62,464 nucleotides of DNA from NCBI GenBank assembly GCA_024402335.1, contig JAKSTZ010000017.1:1-62464 (forward strand). Direction: 5' to 3'. The notes under the pieces are model-generated. The model was given only the letters and a program-made list of their open reading frames with translations, did no database searches and was not told the DNA's origin. The DNA is from Bacteroidales bacterium. Its GTDB lineage: Bacteria; Bacteroidota; Bacteroidia; Bacteroidales; UBA1715. Positions within the stretch are counted from its first letter, which is position 1, and every line of letters begins with the position of its first letter. Position numbers and translations under genes: made by a program. Below are positions 17,885 through 28,000 of this stretch, one piece after another.

Positions 17885-18931
17885 CTATCTAAATGGATCA
17901 TTTACAATTCCTTCCGGATTAACTACAATCGGACGAAGACAATTCAACAATTTAACAGACAACTCGAAACTATCGCCTTTCACGTTTTTACCGCTAGTCC
18001 ATTTATCAGACTTTCTATAAGACGATACTGTTACGTCGTAACTTAATCCAAATTGTAATGTCCAGTTCTTTGTAATAGGTTTGTCAAATGCAAGACCTAA
18101 AATCAAAGCATCTTTTACACGATACCAAGAACCTACATATACAGCATCAATAAATGAAGTATAGTCACCAATTGCACACTTCAAATATGTACCAAAGTTC
18201 ATCTCATTATAAATCTTCTGATTTGTATAGATAAAACTTGGCAACAATGTCAATCGTGGATTCAAAGGACAAACTGCATTTGCATTTAATGAGAATCTTC
18301 TGTAATTATTCGTGGCATCCGAACTCGGTACTGCTAAACCTCCACCACCAGAACCAAACAAGTGGAAGAATGTTATACCCATATTAATTGGGAACATTGG
18401 GTTTATATTATATTGCGCATTAATACCCAAACCCATATCAGAATAAAATCGTTTTGTATGTTCCATATCATATCCTGGCGTTTTCTCACCAGTGATAGGA
18501 TTTATTCCACTTCCTGTTATCACCTGATCTTCAGAAATACTCATAAGATCAAAAATGGCATCTAATCCAGCAGAAAGACGTAACACGCCAGGTATTACAC
18601 TATAATGATATGCCGGCATTAATTTTATCTGCGTATTTCCATAGGAATTTTCTCCTGCATAATCCGCTACTATCAATCCACCAACACCGATAGTACCTCC
18701 AAACAATTGTATTTTCTCCAAATGTTGGTCATACGATACCAAGAATGTATTGTATGTATTCCACTGGCCTTTGTAGTTAGTATAAATTCTATTACGACAT
18801 TCATTTACACCAGCCAACGCAGGGTTGTAATACAACGGAGCAGCGTCAAATTGCGAAAAATGGGAGTCCTGAGCTTGAACCGACAAACACCCAGCCAACA
18901 ATAAAATTGCTATGTAGATAAGCTTTTTCAA
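17885..18931 (-). CDS. PorP/SprF-family T9SS membrane protein (locus 1), TTG start
   Basis: 348 residues. The initiation codon is TTG at 18929-18931: it yields MKK and a clean signal peptide ending SVQAQ, and no in-frame ATG lies upstream. The mature start DSHFSQFDAAPLYYNPALAG carries the NPALAG hallmark of PorP/SprF proteins, followed by a beta-barrel-like sequence with Gly/aromatic strands and ASYD-type turns. PorP/SprF proteins help deliver T9SS cargo and often pair with particular type B cargo. Here the downstream partners are a PorE-like protein and a C25 protease, without a SprB-type giant in the operon. A well-formed promoter with both -33 and -7 elements lies upstream, just beyond the end of metG. 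A second, quite different family member sits at 47009. Confidence 0.93.
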   Translation of the reverse strand: MKKLIYIAILLLAGCLSVQAQDSHFSQFDAAPLYYNPALAGVNECRNRIYTNYKGQWNTYNTFLVSYDQHLEKIQLFGGTIGVGGLIVADYAGENSYGNTQIKLMPAYHYSVIPGVLRLSAGLDAIFDLMSISEDQVITGSGINPITGEKTPGYDMEHTKRFYSDMGLGINAQYNINPMFPINMGITFFHLFGSGGGGLAVPSSDATNNYRRFSLNANAVCPLNPRLTLLPSFIYTNQKIYNEMNFGTYLKCAIGDYTSFIDAVYVGSWYRVKDALILGLAFDKPITKNWTLQFGLSYDVTVSSYRKSDKWTSGKNVKGDSFELSVKLLNCLRPIVVNPEGIVNDPFR

Positions 18932-18956
18932 ATGGTCTTTCCCTTTATATATTTTG

Positions 18957-18986
18957 CAAAAATATATTTTTTACAGCAAAATGCAA
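18957..18986 (-). promoter_or_regulatory. Promoter of the PorP/PorE/protease operon
   Basis: On the reverse strand TTG (18984-18986) is followed after 19 bases by TATTTTTG (18957-18964), which fits the Bacteroidota sigma-factor pattern of -33 TTG and -7 TAnnTTTG. It is about 26 bases upstream of the TTG start codon at 18931 and lies between the stop of metG and this operon, so the operon is likely transcribed on its own. Confidence 0.6.
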
Positions 18987-19001
18987 CTTTTTAACAAAAA
19001 A

Positions 19002-21044
19002 TTAACTGATAGAACTACCGTTTTTCACTTTTTGCTCTGTTGTAACAAATTGAAGGGCGCCATTTGCATCCTCTGCCATCAATATCATTCCTTGCGACTC
19101 TATACCTTTCATTTTACGAGGTTGCAAGTTAACCAAGACACTCACTTGACGTCCAACACATTGTTCTGGAGTAAAATGTTCTGCTATACCAGATACAATA
19201 GTACGTTTATCTATGCCGGTATCTATCAGCAATTTCATCAATTTGTCTGTTTTTGGAACTCGTTCTGCTTCCAAAATAGTACCCAAACGAATATCTAATT
19301 TTGCGAAGTCATCATATTCAATTGTTGCCTTTTGTGGAGCAACAGGAGCATTCATAGCTTCTTCTGCCTCACGTGCTGCTTTTGCAGCTTTCAACTTTTC
19401 AACTTGTGCATCAACTTCAGCATCTTCTATTTTTCTGAACAACAAAGCAACCTCACCTATAGCCTTGCCTTCTTGCATGATATTGTCGTCACCTGCATTT
19501 TCCCACAATGCATTTTCTAACTGCAACATTGCGCGAATTTTTGCAGCAGTAAATGGCAAGAATGGTTCAAACAAGATTCCACAATTTGCAGTGATTTGTA
19601 AACAAACATTCAAAATTGTTGCAACACGAGATTCGTCTGTTTTTATCAGCTTCCAAGGCTCAGTTTCTGTCAAATATTTATTTCCGACACGAGCCAATTG
19701 CATTGCATCTTTTAAAGCATCACGGAAACGATAATTTTCAATGTTCTTTGAAATGTTTTCTTTTGCCTCTGCTATTGCTGCCAATGCTTGCGAGTCAACT
19801 TCCGTCAACGCGCCTTTTGTTGGAACTTTGCCAGCAAAATATTTATTAGTAAGAACAACTACACGATTTACAAAGTTACCTAGAATAGCAACCAATTCGT
19901 TGTTGTTTCTTGCTTGAAAATCCTTCCAAGTAAAATCGTTATCTTTTGTTTCCGGTGCATTAGCAGTCAAAACATAGCGAAGTGTATCTTGTTGATCTTT
20001 AAAATCTTCCAAGTATTCATTCAACCAAACAGCCCAATTCTTTGAAGTAGAAATTTTGTCACCTTCCAAGTTCAAGAATTCATTTGCAGGAACATTTTCT
20101 GGTAAAATATAACCTCCATGTGCCTTCAACATTACCGGAAATACAATACAGTGGAATACAATATTATCCTTACCAATAAAATGAACTAATTTTGTATCTT
20201 CTGACTTCCAATATTTTTCCCAATCAGCAGAACATTCTTGAGTAGATGTAATATAACCAATTGGTGCATCGAACCATACATATAGAACCTTACCTTCGGC
20301 TCCTTCTACAGGAACTGGAACACCCCAATCCAAGTCTCGACTTACCGCACGTGGATGTAAACCGCCATCCAACCAAGACTTACATTGACCATATACATTT
20401 GACTTCCATTCTTTATGACCATCAAGAATCCATGAGCGCAAGAAATTCTCATGTTTGTCCAATGGTAAGTACCAGTGTTTTGTAGGTTTTTTAATAGGTT
20501 TTGCACCCGATAATTTGCTGACAGGATTTATTAATTCGTCAGGAGACAACGAACTACCACATTTCTCACACTGATCACCGTATGCGCCTTCTGCTCCACA
20601 TTTTGGACAAGTTCCAACGATATAACGGTCTGCTAAAAATGTTTGTGATTCCTCATCATAATATTGTTCGCTTGTTTGTTCTATGAATTCTCCTTTTTCA
20701 TACAATGTTTTGAAGAAATCAGAAGAAACCTTGCTATGTAATTCATTAGAAGTACGAGAATAATTAGAAAAACTAATTCCAAAGTCTTCGAAAGATTTCT
20801 TTATAATTCCATTATAACGATCTACAATATCTTGAGGCGAACATTGTTCTTTACGAGCCTTAATAGTAATAGGCACACCATGTTCATCGCTACCACACAC
20901 AAAAAGCACGTCTTTTTTGTTCATTCGAAGATAACGAACATATATATCGGCTGGTACATATACGCCAGCAAGATGTCCAATATGAACTGGTCCATTCGCA
21001 TACGGAAGGGCTGCTGTAATGAGGTAACGCTTATAATCTGTCAT
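19002..21044 (-). CDS. metG: Methionyl-tRNA synthetase with C-terminal tRNA-binding domain
   Basis: 680 residues from the ATG at 21042-21044. A longer reading to 21251 is rejected because it would run over the divergent ldcA start and its own promoter. The start [27 protein letters not shown] contains the HIGH motif; the zinc knuckle has CPKCG and CEKCG; the KMSKS loop is present as KISTSKNW. The Rossmann and anticodon domains are followed, after an Ala/Glu-rich linker ([12 protein letters not shown]), by an EMAP/Trbp111-like OB-fold domain ([21 protein letters not shown]) which aids tRNA binding. The enzyme charges tRNA-Met in the cytoplasm. Length and layout match the long bacterial form. 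Confidence 0.97.
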   Translation of the reverse strand: MTDYKRYLITAALPYANGPVHIGHLAGVYVPADIYVRYLRMNKKDVLFVCGSDEHGVPITIKARKEQCSPQDIVDRYNGIIKKSFEDFGISFSNYSRTSNELHSKVSSDFFKTLYEKGEFIEQTSEQYYDEESQTFLADRYIVGTCPKCGAEGAYGDQCEKCGSSLSPDELINPVSKLSGAKPIKKPTKHWYLPLDKHENFLRSWILDGHKEWKSNVYGQCKSWLDGGLHPRAVSRDLDWGVPVPVEGAEGKVLYVWFDAPIGYITSTQECSADWEKYWKSEDTKLVHFIGKDNIVFHCIVFPVMLKAHGGYILPENVPANEFLNLEGDKISTSKNWAVWLNEYLEDFKDQQDTLRYVLTANAPETKDNDFTWKDFQARNNNELVAILGNFVNRVVVLTNKYFAGKVPTKGALTEVDSQALAAIAEAKENISKNIENYRFRDALKDAMQLARVGNKYLTETEPWKLIKTDESRVATILNVCLQITANCGILFEPFLPFTAAKIRAMLQLENALWENAGDDNIMQEGKAIGEVALLFRKIEDAEVDAQVEKLKAAKAAREAEEAMNAPVAPQKATIEYDDFAKLDIRLGTILEAERVPKTDKLMKLLIDTGIDKRTIVSGIAEHFTPEQCVGRQVSVLVNLQPRKMKGIESQGMILMAEDANGALQFVTTEQKVKNGSSIS

Positions 21045-21070
21045 TGTAATACGATTTTTTAGTATTTTCG

Positions 21071-21104
21071 CAAAGATATATTTTTTGTGACAATTATAAT
21101 CAAA
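21071..21104 (-). promoter_or_regulatory. metG promoter
   Basis: The reverse strand has TTTG (21101-21104), a 22-base spacer and TATCTTTG (21071-21078), which is the Bacteroidota -7 form, 26 bases upstream of the metG ATG. It lies in the 67-base divergent gap between metG and ldcA. Confidence 0.55.
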
Positions 21105-21111
21105 CAAACCT

Positions 21112-22014
21112 ATGCTTAAACCCGATTTTTTACATGAAGGCGATATTGTAACCATCATTTCACCTTCTGGACCTGTTACAAAAGGCTCACTTGACTTCGC
21201 AATTGAAACTTTACAATCGTGGGGACTACAAGTAAAACTCGGGAAACACACCTACGATAAACTTGGTGTTTTTGCCGGTAGTGACGAAAACAGAGCAAGT
21301 GATTTACAAAAAGCAATTGAAGACAAAAAAACAAAAGCAATCATTTGTGCACGAGGAGGTTATGGTGCTATCCGAATTGCAGACTCTATTGATTATTCCA
21401 GTTTACAAAAAAGACCTAAATGGTTCGTCGGTTTTAGCGATATAACTGTTTTTCACGAGAAATTACATTTTCTCGGTATCCAATCGTTACATGGAGCAAT
21501 GGCAAAAAGCTTTCCCAATGTTACACCAGAGTCTTTACAATCATTGCACGACTCATTATTCGGAACCAATAAGGCCATTCAAATAAAATCTACAAAATTC
21601 AACAAAACAGGAGAATGTAAAGGCGAACTTATAGGCGGAAACCTATCGATGATCTACAGTTTGCGTGGCGTGCCGTTTGAATATGATTACACTGGAAAAA
21701 TCCTTTTTATAGAAGACTTAAACGAATACTATTACCACATAGATAGAATGATGCAAAACCTGCTTCATTCTGGCGTACTATCAAAAATTTCCGGACTCAT
21801 TGTCGGAACAATGAGTGGCATGAGAAATGGAACTGATACATTTGATGGCTCTGTCGAGGACATTGTTCTCAATGTAACTAAAGACTACAACATACCTGTT
21901 GTCTTTGACTTCCCATCAGGACATGAAGATTTAAACCAAGCTTTAGTTTTTGGAGAAAAATACGAACTGAAAGTAACCAAAAGAAAGGTAAGCCTTAAGA
22001 TAATTGATAATTGA
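21112..22014 (+). CDS. ldcA: Muramoyltetrapeptide LD-carboxypeptidase (S66 family)
   Basis: 300 residues with no signal peptide. Matches the S66 LD-carboxypeptidase family: IISPSGPV near the N-terminus, RGGYGAIR with catalytic-site surroundings, [14 protein letters not shown] where Ser follows [42 protein letters not shown] with a conserved Glu, and [16 protein letters not shown] with the His of the triad. The enzyme removes the terminal D-Ala from murein tetrapeptides in the cytoplasm during cell-wall recycling. It diverges from metG. The coding 3' end and stop run into a four-copy 7-bp tandem repeat, and a bidirectional hairpin terminator follows 26 bases later. Confidence 0.93.
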   Translation: MLKPDFLHEGDIVTIISPSGPVTKGSLDFAIETLQSWGLQVKLGKHTYDKLGVFAGSDENRASDLQKAIEDKKTKAIICARGGYGAIRIADSIDYSSLQKRPKWFVGFSDITVFHEKLHFLGIQSLHGAMAKSFPNVTPESLQSLHDSLFGTNKAIQIKSTKFNKTGECKGELIGGNLSMIYSLRGVPFEYDYTGKILFIEDLNEYYYHIDRMMQNLLHSGVLSKISGLIVGTMSGMRNGTDTFDGSVEDIVLNVTKDYNIPVVFDFPSGHEDLNQALVFGEKYELKVTKRKVSLKIIDN

Positions 22015-22027
22015 TAATTGATAATTG
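22000..22027 (+). repeat. Four-copy 7-bp tandem repeat over the ldcA stop codon
   Basis: ATAATTG repeated four times head to tail, starting within the last codons of ldcA and running past its stop. Copy-number slippage would change the frame, but the unit itself supplies TGA and TAA stops, so the effect on the protein end would be small. Confidence 0.9.
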
Positions 22028-22040
22028 ATAAATAAAAAAA

Positions 22041-22072
22041 ATCCCGATGAAAATCATTCATCGGGATTTTTT
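22041..22072. terminator. Bidirectional intrinsic terminator between ldcA and the giant adhesin gene
   Basis: A perfect 11-bp stem (22041-22051 with 22057-22067) and five-base loop, flanked by A-run on the left (22034-22041) and T-run on the right (22067-22072). It can end both the rightward ldcA transcript and the leftward adhesin transcript. Confidence 0.93.
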
Positions 22073-22090
22073 ATTTTGACGGACTGTGCC

Positions 22091-25000
22091 TTATTTCACA
22101 ATCACTGCAAATGATTCGTTGCCAACTTTTACGAAATATGTACCGTCTAAACGAACGTCAAATTGCATCACATTTGATGTATTGTTTGTTGACGTATGCG
22201 ATACATTTCTACCGTTGTTGTCATAAATTGTGATGTCATTGCCTTCGGCATTTGTGACATAAATCGTATGACCAATTGCATATACAACCACTGCATTCTC
22301 TACATCTTCAATACCTGTAGGATTGTCAACATCCTCGTTTTCTGCTTCTGCAATGTTAGACAATGCAAGTGAGAACGGTCCAGATTCAGCTTTCATGAAC
22401 TGTGTCTTTGGATTTACTTCTGAAGGCAACTTAATTCCTACATAATATGAACTTGTACCCTCTGCAGGAATAATGTCGGTATATGTTGTCACATCTGCCG
22501 AAACAGTAGCCAAAGTGTCTACATCTTTTTTACCCTTTATTGTTGTCTCACGTAAAATCACGAATGTAGAATAGTCTATTCCTTCATATGCAGTCCAATC
22601 AAGGTTAATAACGTCATTCATACCAAGATTTTTCTGTAAGTGAAGTGTTCTGTGGCTTTCGCTCATTTCAGTTTCTTGACCACAAACATCCGTTGCTGTC
22701 ATTCGATAACTCCATGGTTGAATCATTGGATCAGCCTCTAAATCTTCATATACACTTAAGTCATTGTAAGATATTTTATCCAATGCCTCATATCGTCCCT
22801 TTTCGTCAGACTGACGATAAACAGTGTAGTAGTCAATCAAGTCTGTGTTTTCCTTCAACCATACCACCAAGTTCTTGCCTGTTTCCTGACTAACTGTTAC
22901 CAACGAGATTTCTGGTTGTTTCAATGGAATTGATGGAATTGTTACAGCTATAGAATCCTTACAATTTGTCATCGGATCAATTACTTCCAATTTGTAATCA
23001 CCCGCTTTCATGTTCATCAAATTCTTTGTAGCACGACCAATATTCCACTTGTAGATTAAATTATCAGCGCCGCTTATGATTACAGCACCGTTGTTCGCAT
23101 TACAAGCAGTTTCTATTACATCTGCAACCTTCACAACAGGAGCGTCTGGTTCTGTCAATACTACAGACGTTTCTGCCTTACAGCCGGTTTCGTTGTTCAC
23201 CACTACCAAGTTGTATTCTCCCTTGGCGATATTTTCCAAGCTACGGCTTGTCGTGTCGTTGTTCCAGATATACGTAAAGTCTGCTCCGCCTGTCACATTG
23301 ATTGTGATTGAACCGTCGGCGTTCGCACAAGTCGGATTTATCACAGACTTGCTGATTACGATTTCCTGTGGCTGAACAACCGTATATGTCTTTTGGAACG
23401 TACAACCTTCCGCATCGGCGATGTCGATGGTATAGTTGCCGGCAATCAATGCTGGAAGCGTGTCATTCGTATTATCCACGCCTATCCATTGGATAGTGTA
23501 TGGCTCGAACGCATTCTCCACAACTACGCTGATTTCACCGTCGCTTTCGCCGTAGCAAGAAACATTCTTGATTGTCTCTGCCACTTGGATGTTACATGCA
23601 AGTACGACAGAAGCTGTCGCGCTCACACTATTCTTCTCACCGTTTGGCAACGTTGCAGTTACCGTAATTTCGGCCTCGCCTTCCAACGCACTCACTGCGA
23701 ACAATAACTTGCCTTCTACCACCGATACTGCTACCACATCAGGGCGGGAACTGCTTGCCGTACAGATAACTTCACTTCCTTCCGTCGTCGTGAACAAACC
23801 CGTCAAGTCGATTGGAGCGGCTTCTCTTTCCGTCTTCATCGTTGGTATCGTCAACGTACCCACAACTGCTACCTTTTCTTTCTCCTTGAAGTTCGCTGTC
23901 ACCGTCGTGTCTTTTGTCACGACGATTTGGATCTTATTGTCAGAAGAGCCGTTGCTCCAGTTTACGAACTCGTAGCCGTCGTTCGCTGTAGCCTTCAATG
24001 TCGCAGTTGACTTGTATTCGTAGCTTCCTGTTCCCTCAACCGTTCCGTTTTCTGCAACGGCGTTTACCACGTACTCGTTTATGCTCCACTTAGCCCAGAA
24101 CTGTTTGTCGCCGACGTCGTTCTTCGCTATTGTTGATACCGAACCGCCTGTATAGCTTGAGTTTGAGTACCAGCCATCGAACGTATAGCCGGTCTTCGTC
24201 ACATCGCTTGGAAGCGTCGCACCCTCGCCGTATTCGTAGCTTTCAACATTACCTTCGTTGATGGTTCCCTCGTTTACCACCAATATGACGTTGTACGAGT
24301 TTGCCGTCCATTTTGCGAAGAAGGCTTGGTCGCCTGTCGTCTCTTCGTCTATGCGAACTACTTGTTTTGTAGAATCCGTTACATTGTACCAGCCCGCAAA
24401 CTTGTAGCCTGTCTTCGTAACGTCGCTTGGCAAGTTTGCACCGTTGCCGTATACATAGTTTGTAACGTTACCGCTGTTGATTGTTCCTTCGTTAGCATTC
24501 AACATAACCGCATAGTTATTTACATTCCATTTTGCAAAGTATGACACATTGCCTGTTGTTGTAGCACTGATTTCAGTTTGTTTTTCACCTGTCAAGTTAG
24601 AGTTGTTGTACCAACCGGCAAATGTGTAACCTGTTCTTGTTACATCTATTGGAAGTGTTGTCTTAGTTCCGAATTCGTATGTCGTAACATCACCGGAATT
24701 GATTACACCACCGTTCGCATTCATCGTAACTGCATAGTTGTTTGCCGTCCATTTTGCGAAAAACGATTGGTCGCCTGTCGTCTCTTCGTCTATGCGAACT
24801 ACTTGTTTTGTAGAATCCGTTACATTGAACCAACCACCGAATGTATTTCCTGCCTTGGTTACATCACTTGGCAAAGTAGCACCGTTACCGTATACGTAGT
24901 TTGTAACATTGCCGCTGTTGATTGTTCCTTCATTAGCATTCAATGTAACCACATAGCTGTTTACATTCCATTTTGCAAAATATGACACATTGCCTGTTGT

Positions 25001-28000
25001 TGTAGCACTGATTTCTATCTGCTTTTTACCTGTCAAATTAGAGTTGTTGTACCAACCAGCAAAGGTGTAACCTGTTCTTGTCACATCTGTTGGAAGCGTT
25101 GTCTTTGTTCCAAATTCGTATGCCGTAACATCACCGGAATTGATTACACCACCGTTCGCATTCAATGTCACATCATAACTGTTGATTGACCATTTTGCAA
25201 AATACGTCTTGTCACCTACTACATTATTTGCTATTGCCTTGACTGGCTCGCCTCCGAACTCTTCGTTATCGTACCAGCCTACAAATGTGTAGCCTGTCTT
25301 CGTAACATTCGTTGGCAATGTCGCACCTACGCCGAATGTGTATTCTACTATGTCACCGCTATTAATTGTACCTTGGTTTGCATTCAATTCTACGGCATAT
25401 CGGTTTACTGACCATTTTGCGTAGAACGTCTTGTTGCCGTATTCTGTTTTTGAGATTTCAGATACTACAGAACCTTCATACGCTGAATTTGTGTACCATC
25501 CTACAAATGCATAACCAGGTTTTTCTACTGCCTGTGGCAACATTGCACCTGTTCCATACGTATATGTTTGTGCGTAAGAAGCATCGCTTATCACACCGGC
25601 ACTTGTTTCGTATACGATTGCGTAGTCATTTGCTGTCCATTTTGCAAAGAATGCCACATCACCTGTTGTGGACTCGTCAATTCTTATAACAGACTCACCA
25701 GAGAAATCATCTTTTGCGTACCAACCGCTAAATGTGTTACCAGCTTTCGTTACATCGCTCGGCAAGTTTGCTCCGTTTCCATACACATAGTTTGTAACAT
25801 TGCCGCTATTAATTGTTCCACCGTTGAGAGTCAATGCAATTGAATATGAATTCACAGACCATTTTGCCCAGAATGACTTGTTGCCTGTTTCTGTTTTAGA
25901 AATCTCCGTAACGGCAGTTCCGGCATAACTTGAGTTGTCATACCAACCGGCAAATGTATATCCAGTCTTTTCTACATCGTTCGTTCCTGGTAGTGTTGCA
26001 CCAGTACCATAAACATATCCAGTAATACTATTTGTTTTTACAACACCGTCATTCGTGTTCAATGTTACCGTATATGCATTTGTAGACCAATTAGCATAGA
26101 ATGTTTGATTACCTATCGATGTTGACGAGATTATGCTTACTGTTGAGCCTGTCAAGTCAGCATTATCGTACCATCCCATGAAAGTATAGCCGTCTTTTGT
26201 CACATCTGTTGGCAACGTGGCTACAACTCCGTAAACATACGAGTTTATGTCACCGCTATTTACCACACCGTCATTTGTATTCAATGTTACCGTATATGTA
26301 TTCGGAGTCCATTGTGCATAATATGTTTTGTCACCATATTCGCCGGCTGCTACAGTAGTAAGACTCTCACCTGTAAGATTTACATTGTCATACCAACCTG
26401 CAAATGTGCATCCTGCTTTTTCAACAGTAGAAGGCAAAGCTACTGATTTTTCAACGTCGTACGAATATGTAGTTGCATACGACTCGTCTTTTATTGTTCC
26501 GCCGTTATTGTCGAACGAAATTGTATAAACAGCCTTCTTCCAACCTGCATAGAATGACAAGTCATCAATGTCAGCAGTTGTGATTTCCTTCACTGGTGTT
26601 CCCGTACATTCTGCATTTGTGTACCAACCAGTAAACTCATAACCAATTTTAGTCACATTTGTTGGCAATATTGCGCCGACACCAAATGTGTAGCTATCGA
26701 TTGTGCCATCGTTGATTGTTCCACCGTTTGCAATCAAATCTACATCATACGATGCAACAGACCATTTTGCCCAATATGTTTTGTCACCAAAGTCGTTCGT
26801 ACCGATAGTCAACACATTTGAATTATCAAAATATGAAGTAGTGTACCAACCGTCGAATTCGTAACCTATTCTAGTGACGTCAGTTGGAAGCGTTGCTCCT
26901 TCACCATAAGTGTATTCACTAACAGAGCCTGCATTGATTGTTCCATCGTTTACAACCAATGTAATTTTATAGTTGTTTGCAGTCCATTTTGCATAGAATT
27001 TCTTGTCACCAAATTCGCCTTTCGAGATTTGCAAAACTTGACTACCCGAGCAAGCCTCATCGGCATACCAACCACCAAAAGTATAACCAACCTTAGTCAC
27101 ATCGGCAGGAAGAATAGACAACACATCGTACACATACATTACAAGATTTCCGCTGTTTATGTTTCCATCATTAACATCCAACGTAACCTTATACGTATTC
27201 ACATCCCATTTTGCCCAATATTCTTTATTACCATATTCTGTTGTTGCGATTGAAGTAACAGGCTCACCGTTTAAGTTTGAATTATCGTACCAACCAGCGA
27301 ATGTGTAGCCCGTTCTTGTAACATCCGAAGGTAAAGAAACCTCAGCAAGTGCATATTGAAATGCAGAAGCGTAATCAGTATCATTGATTGTACCACCATT
27401 TACATTATACGTAATAGTGTAATCAACCACATTCCATTTTGCCCAATATTCCTTGTTACCAAATTCTTTCGCCGAAATTTGTAGAATACGGTCACCAGAA
27501 CAATCTTCAGTATCGTACCAACCAGCAAATGTATAACCAGTACGAGTCACATCAAGAGGAAGAATTACATTGTTTCCAAATGTGTAACTTGCAACATTAC
27601 CAGAATTGATACGACCATCATTTGTATTCAATGCCACATCATATACATCGGCAATCCAACGAGCATAGAAGATTTTATTTCCGATTGCCGTTTGATCAAC
27701 TTTAGTGTAAATCTCGCTTGTAAAGTTCGAGTTAGAATACCATCCTGCAAATGCATATCCGTTTTGAGTTACTTCTGTAGGAAGTTCAACACCAATACCT
27801 GAAGCATACGAAGTTGGAACTGTTCCTTTTGCAATACCGCCATTAAATTCTAATGTGATTTGGTAGGTTTCTACAACAACCGCAACCATTGCAGAATCTG
27901 GTCCCCAATAGCGTAAATATGGATAGTAATTTTTGTTTTTCAAACCTTCCATTTCTGCAGGTCTTATTGCCCATATACTTGGCGAGAAACCTTTTGGCAA

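Noticed and set aside
19213..19734. 173-codon plus-strand frame opposite metG.
   Set aside because: Ala/Ser-rich antisense translation of the Ala/Glu-rich linker and anticodon domain; no independent support.
21045..21251. 69-residue N-terminal extension of metG.
   Set aside because: It crosses the metG promoter and the divergent ldcA start and precedes the conserved MetRS N-terminus.
24083..27876. Regular DNA repeats of about 220 bases that might suggest a CRISPR or satellite array.
   Set aside because: The period is that of InlB protein repeats in one continuous reading frame; there are no short identical repeats with unique spacers.
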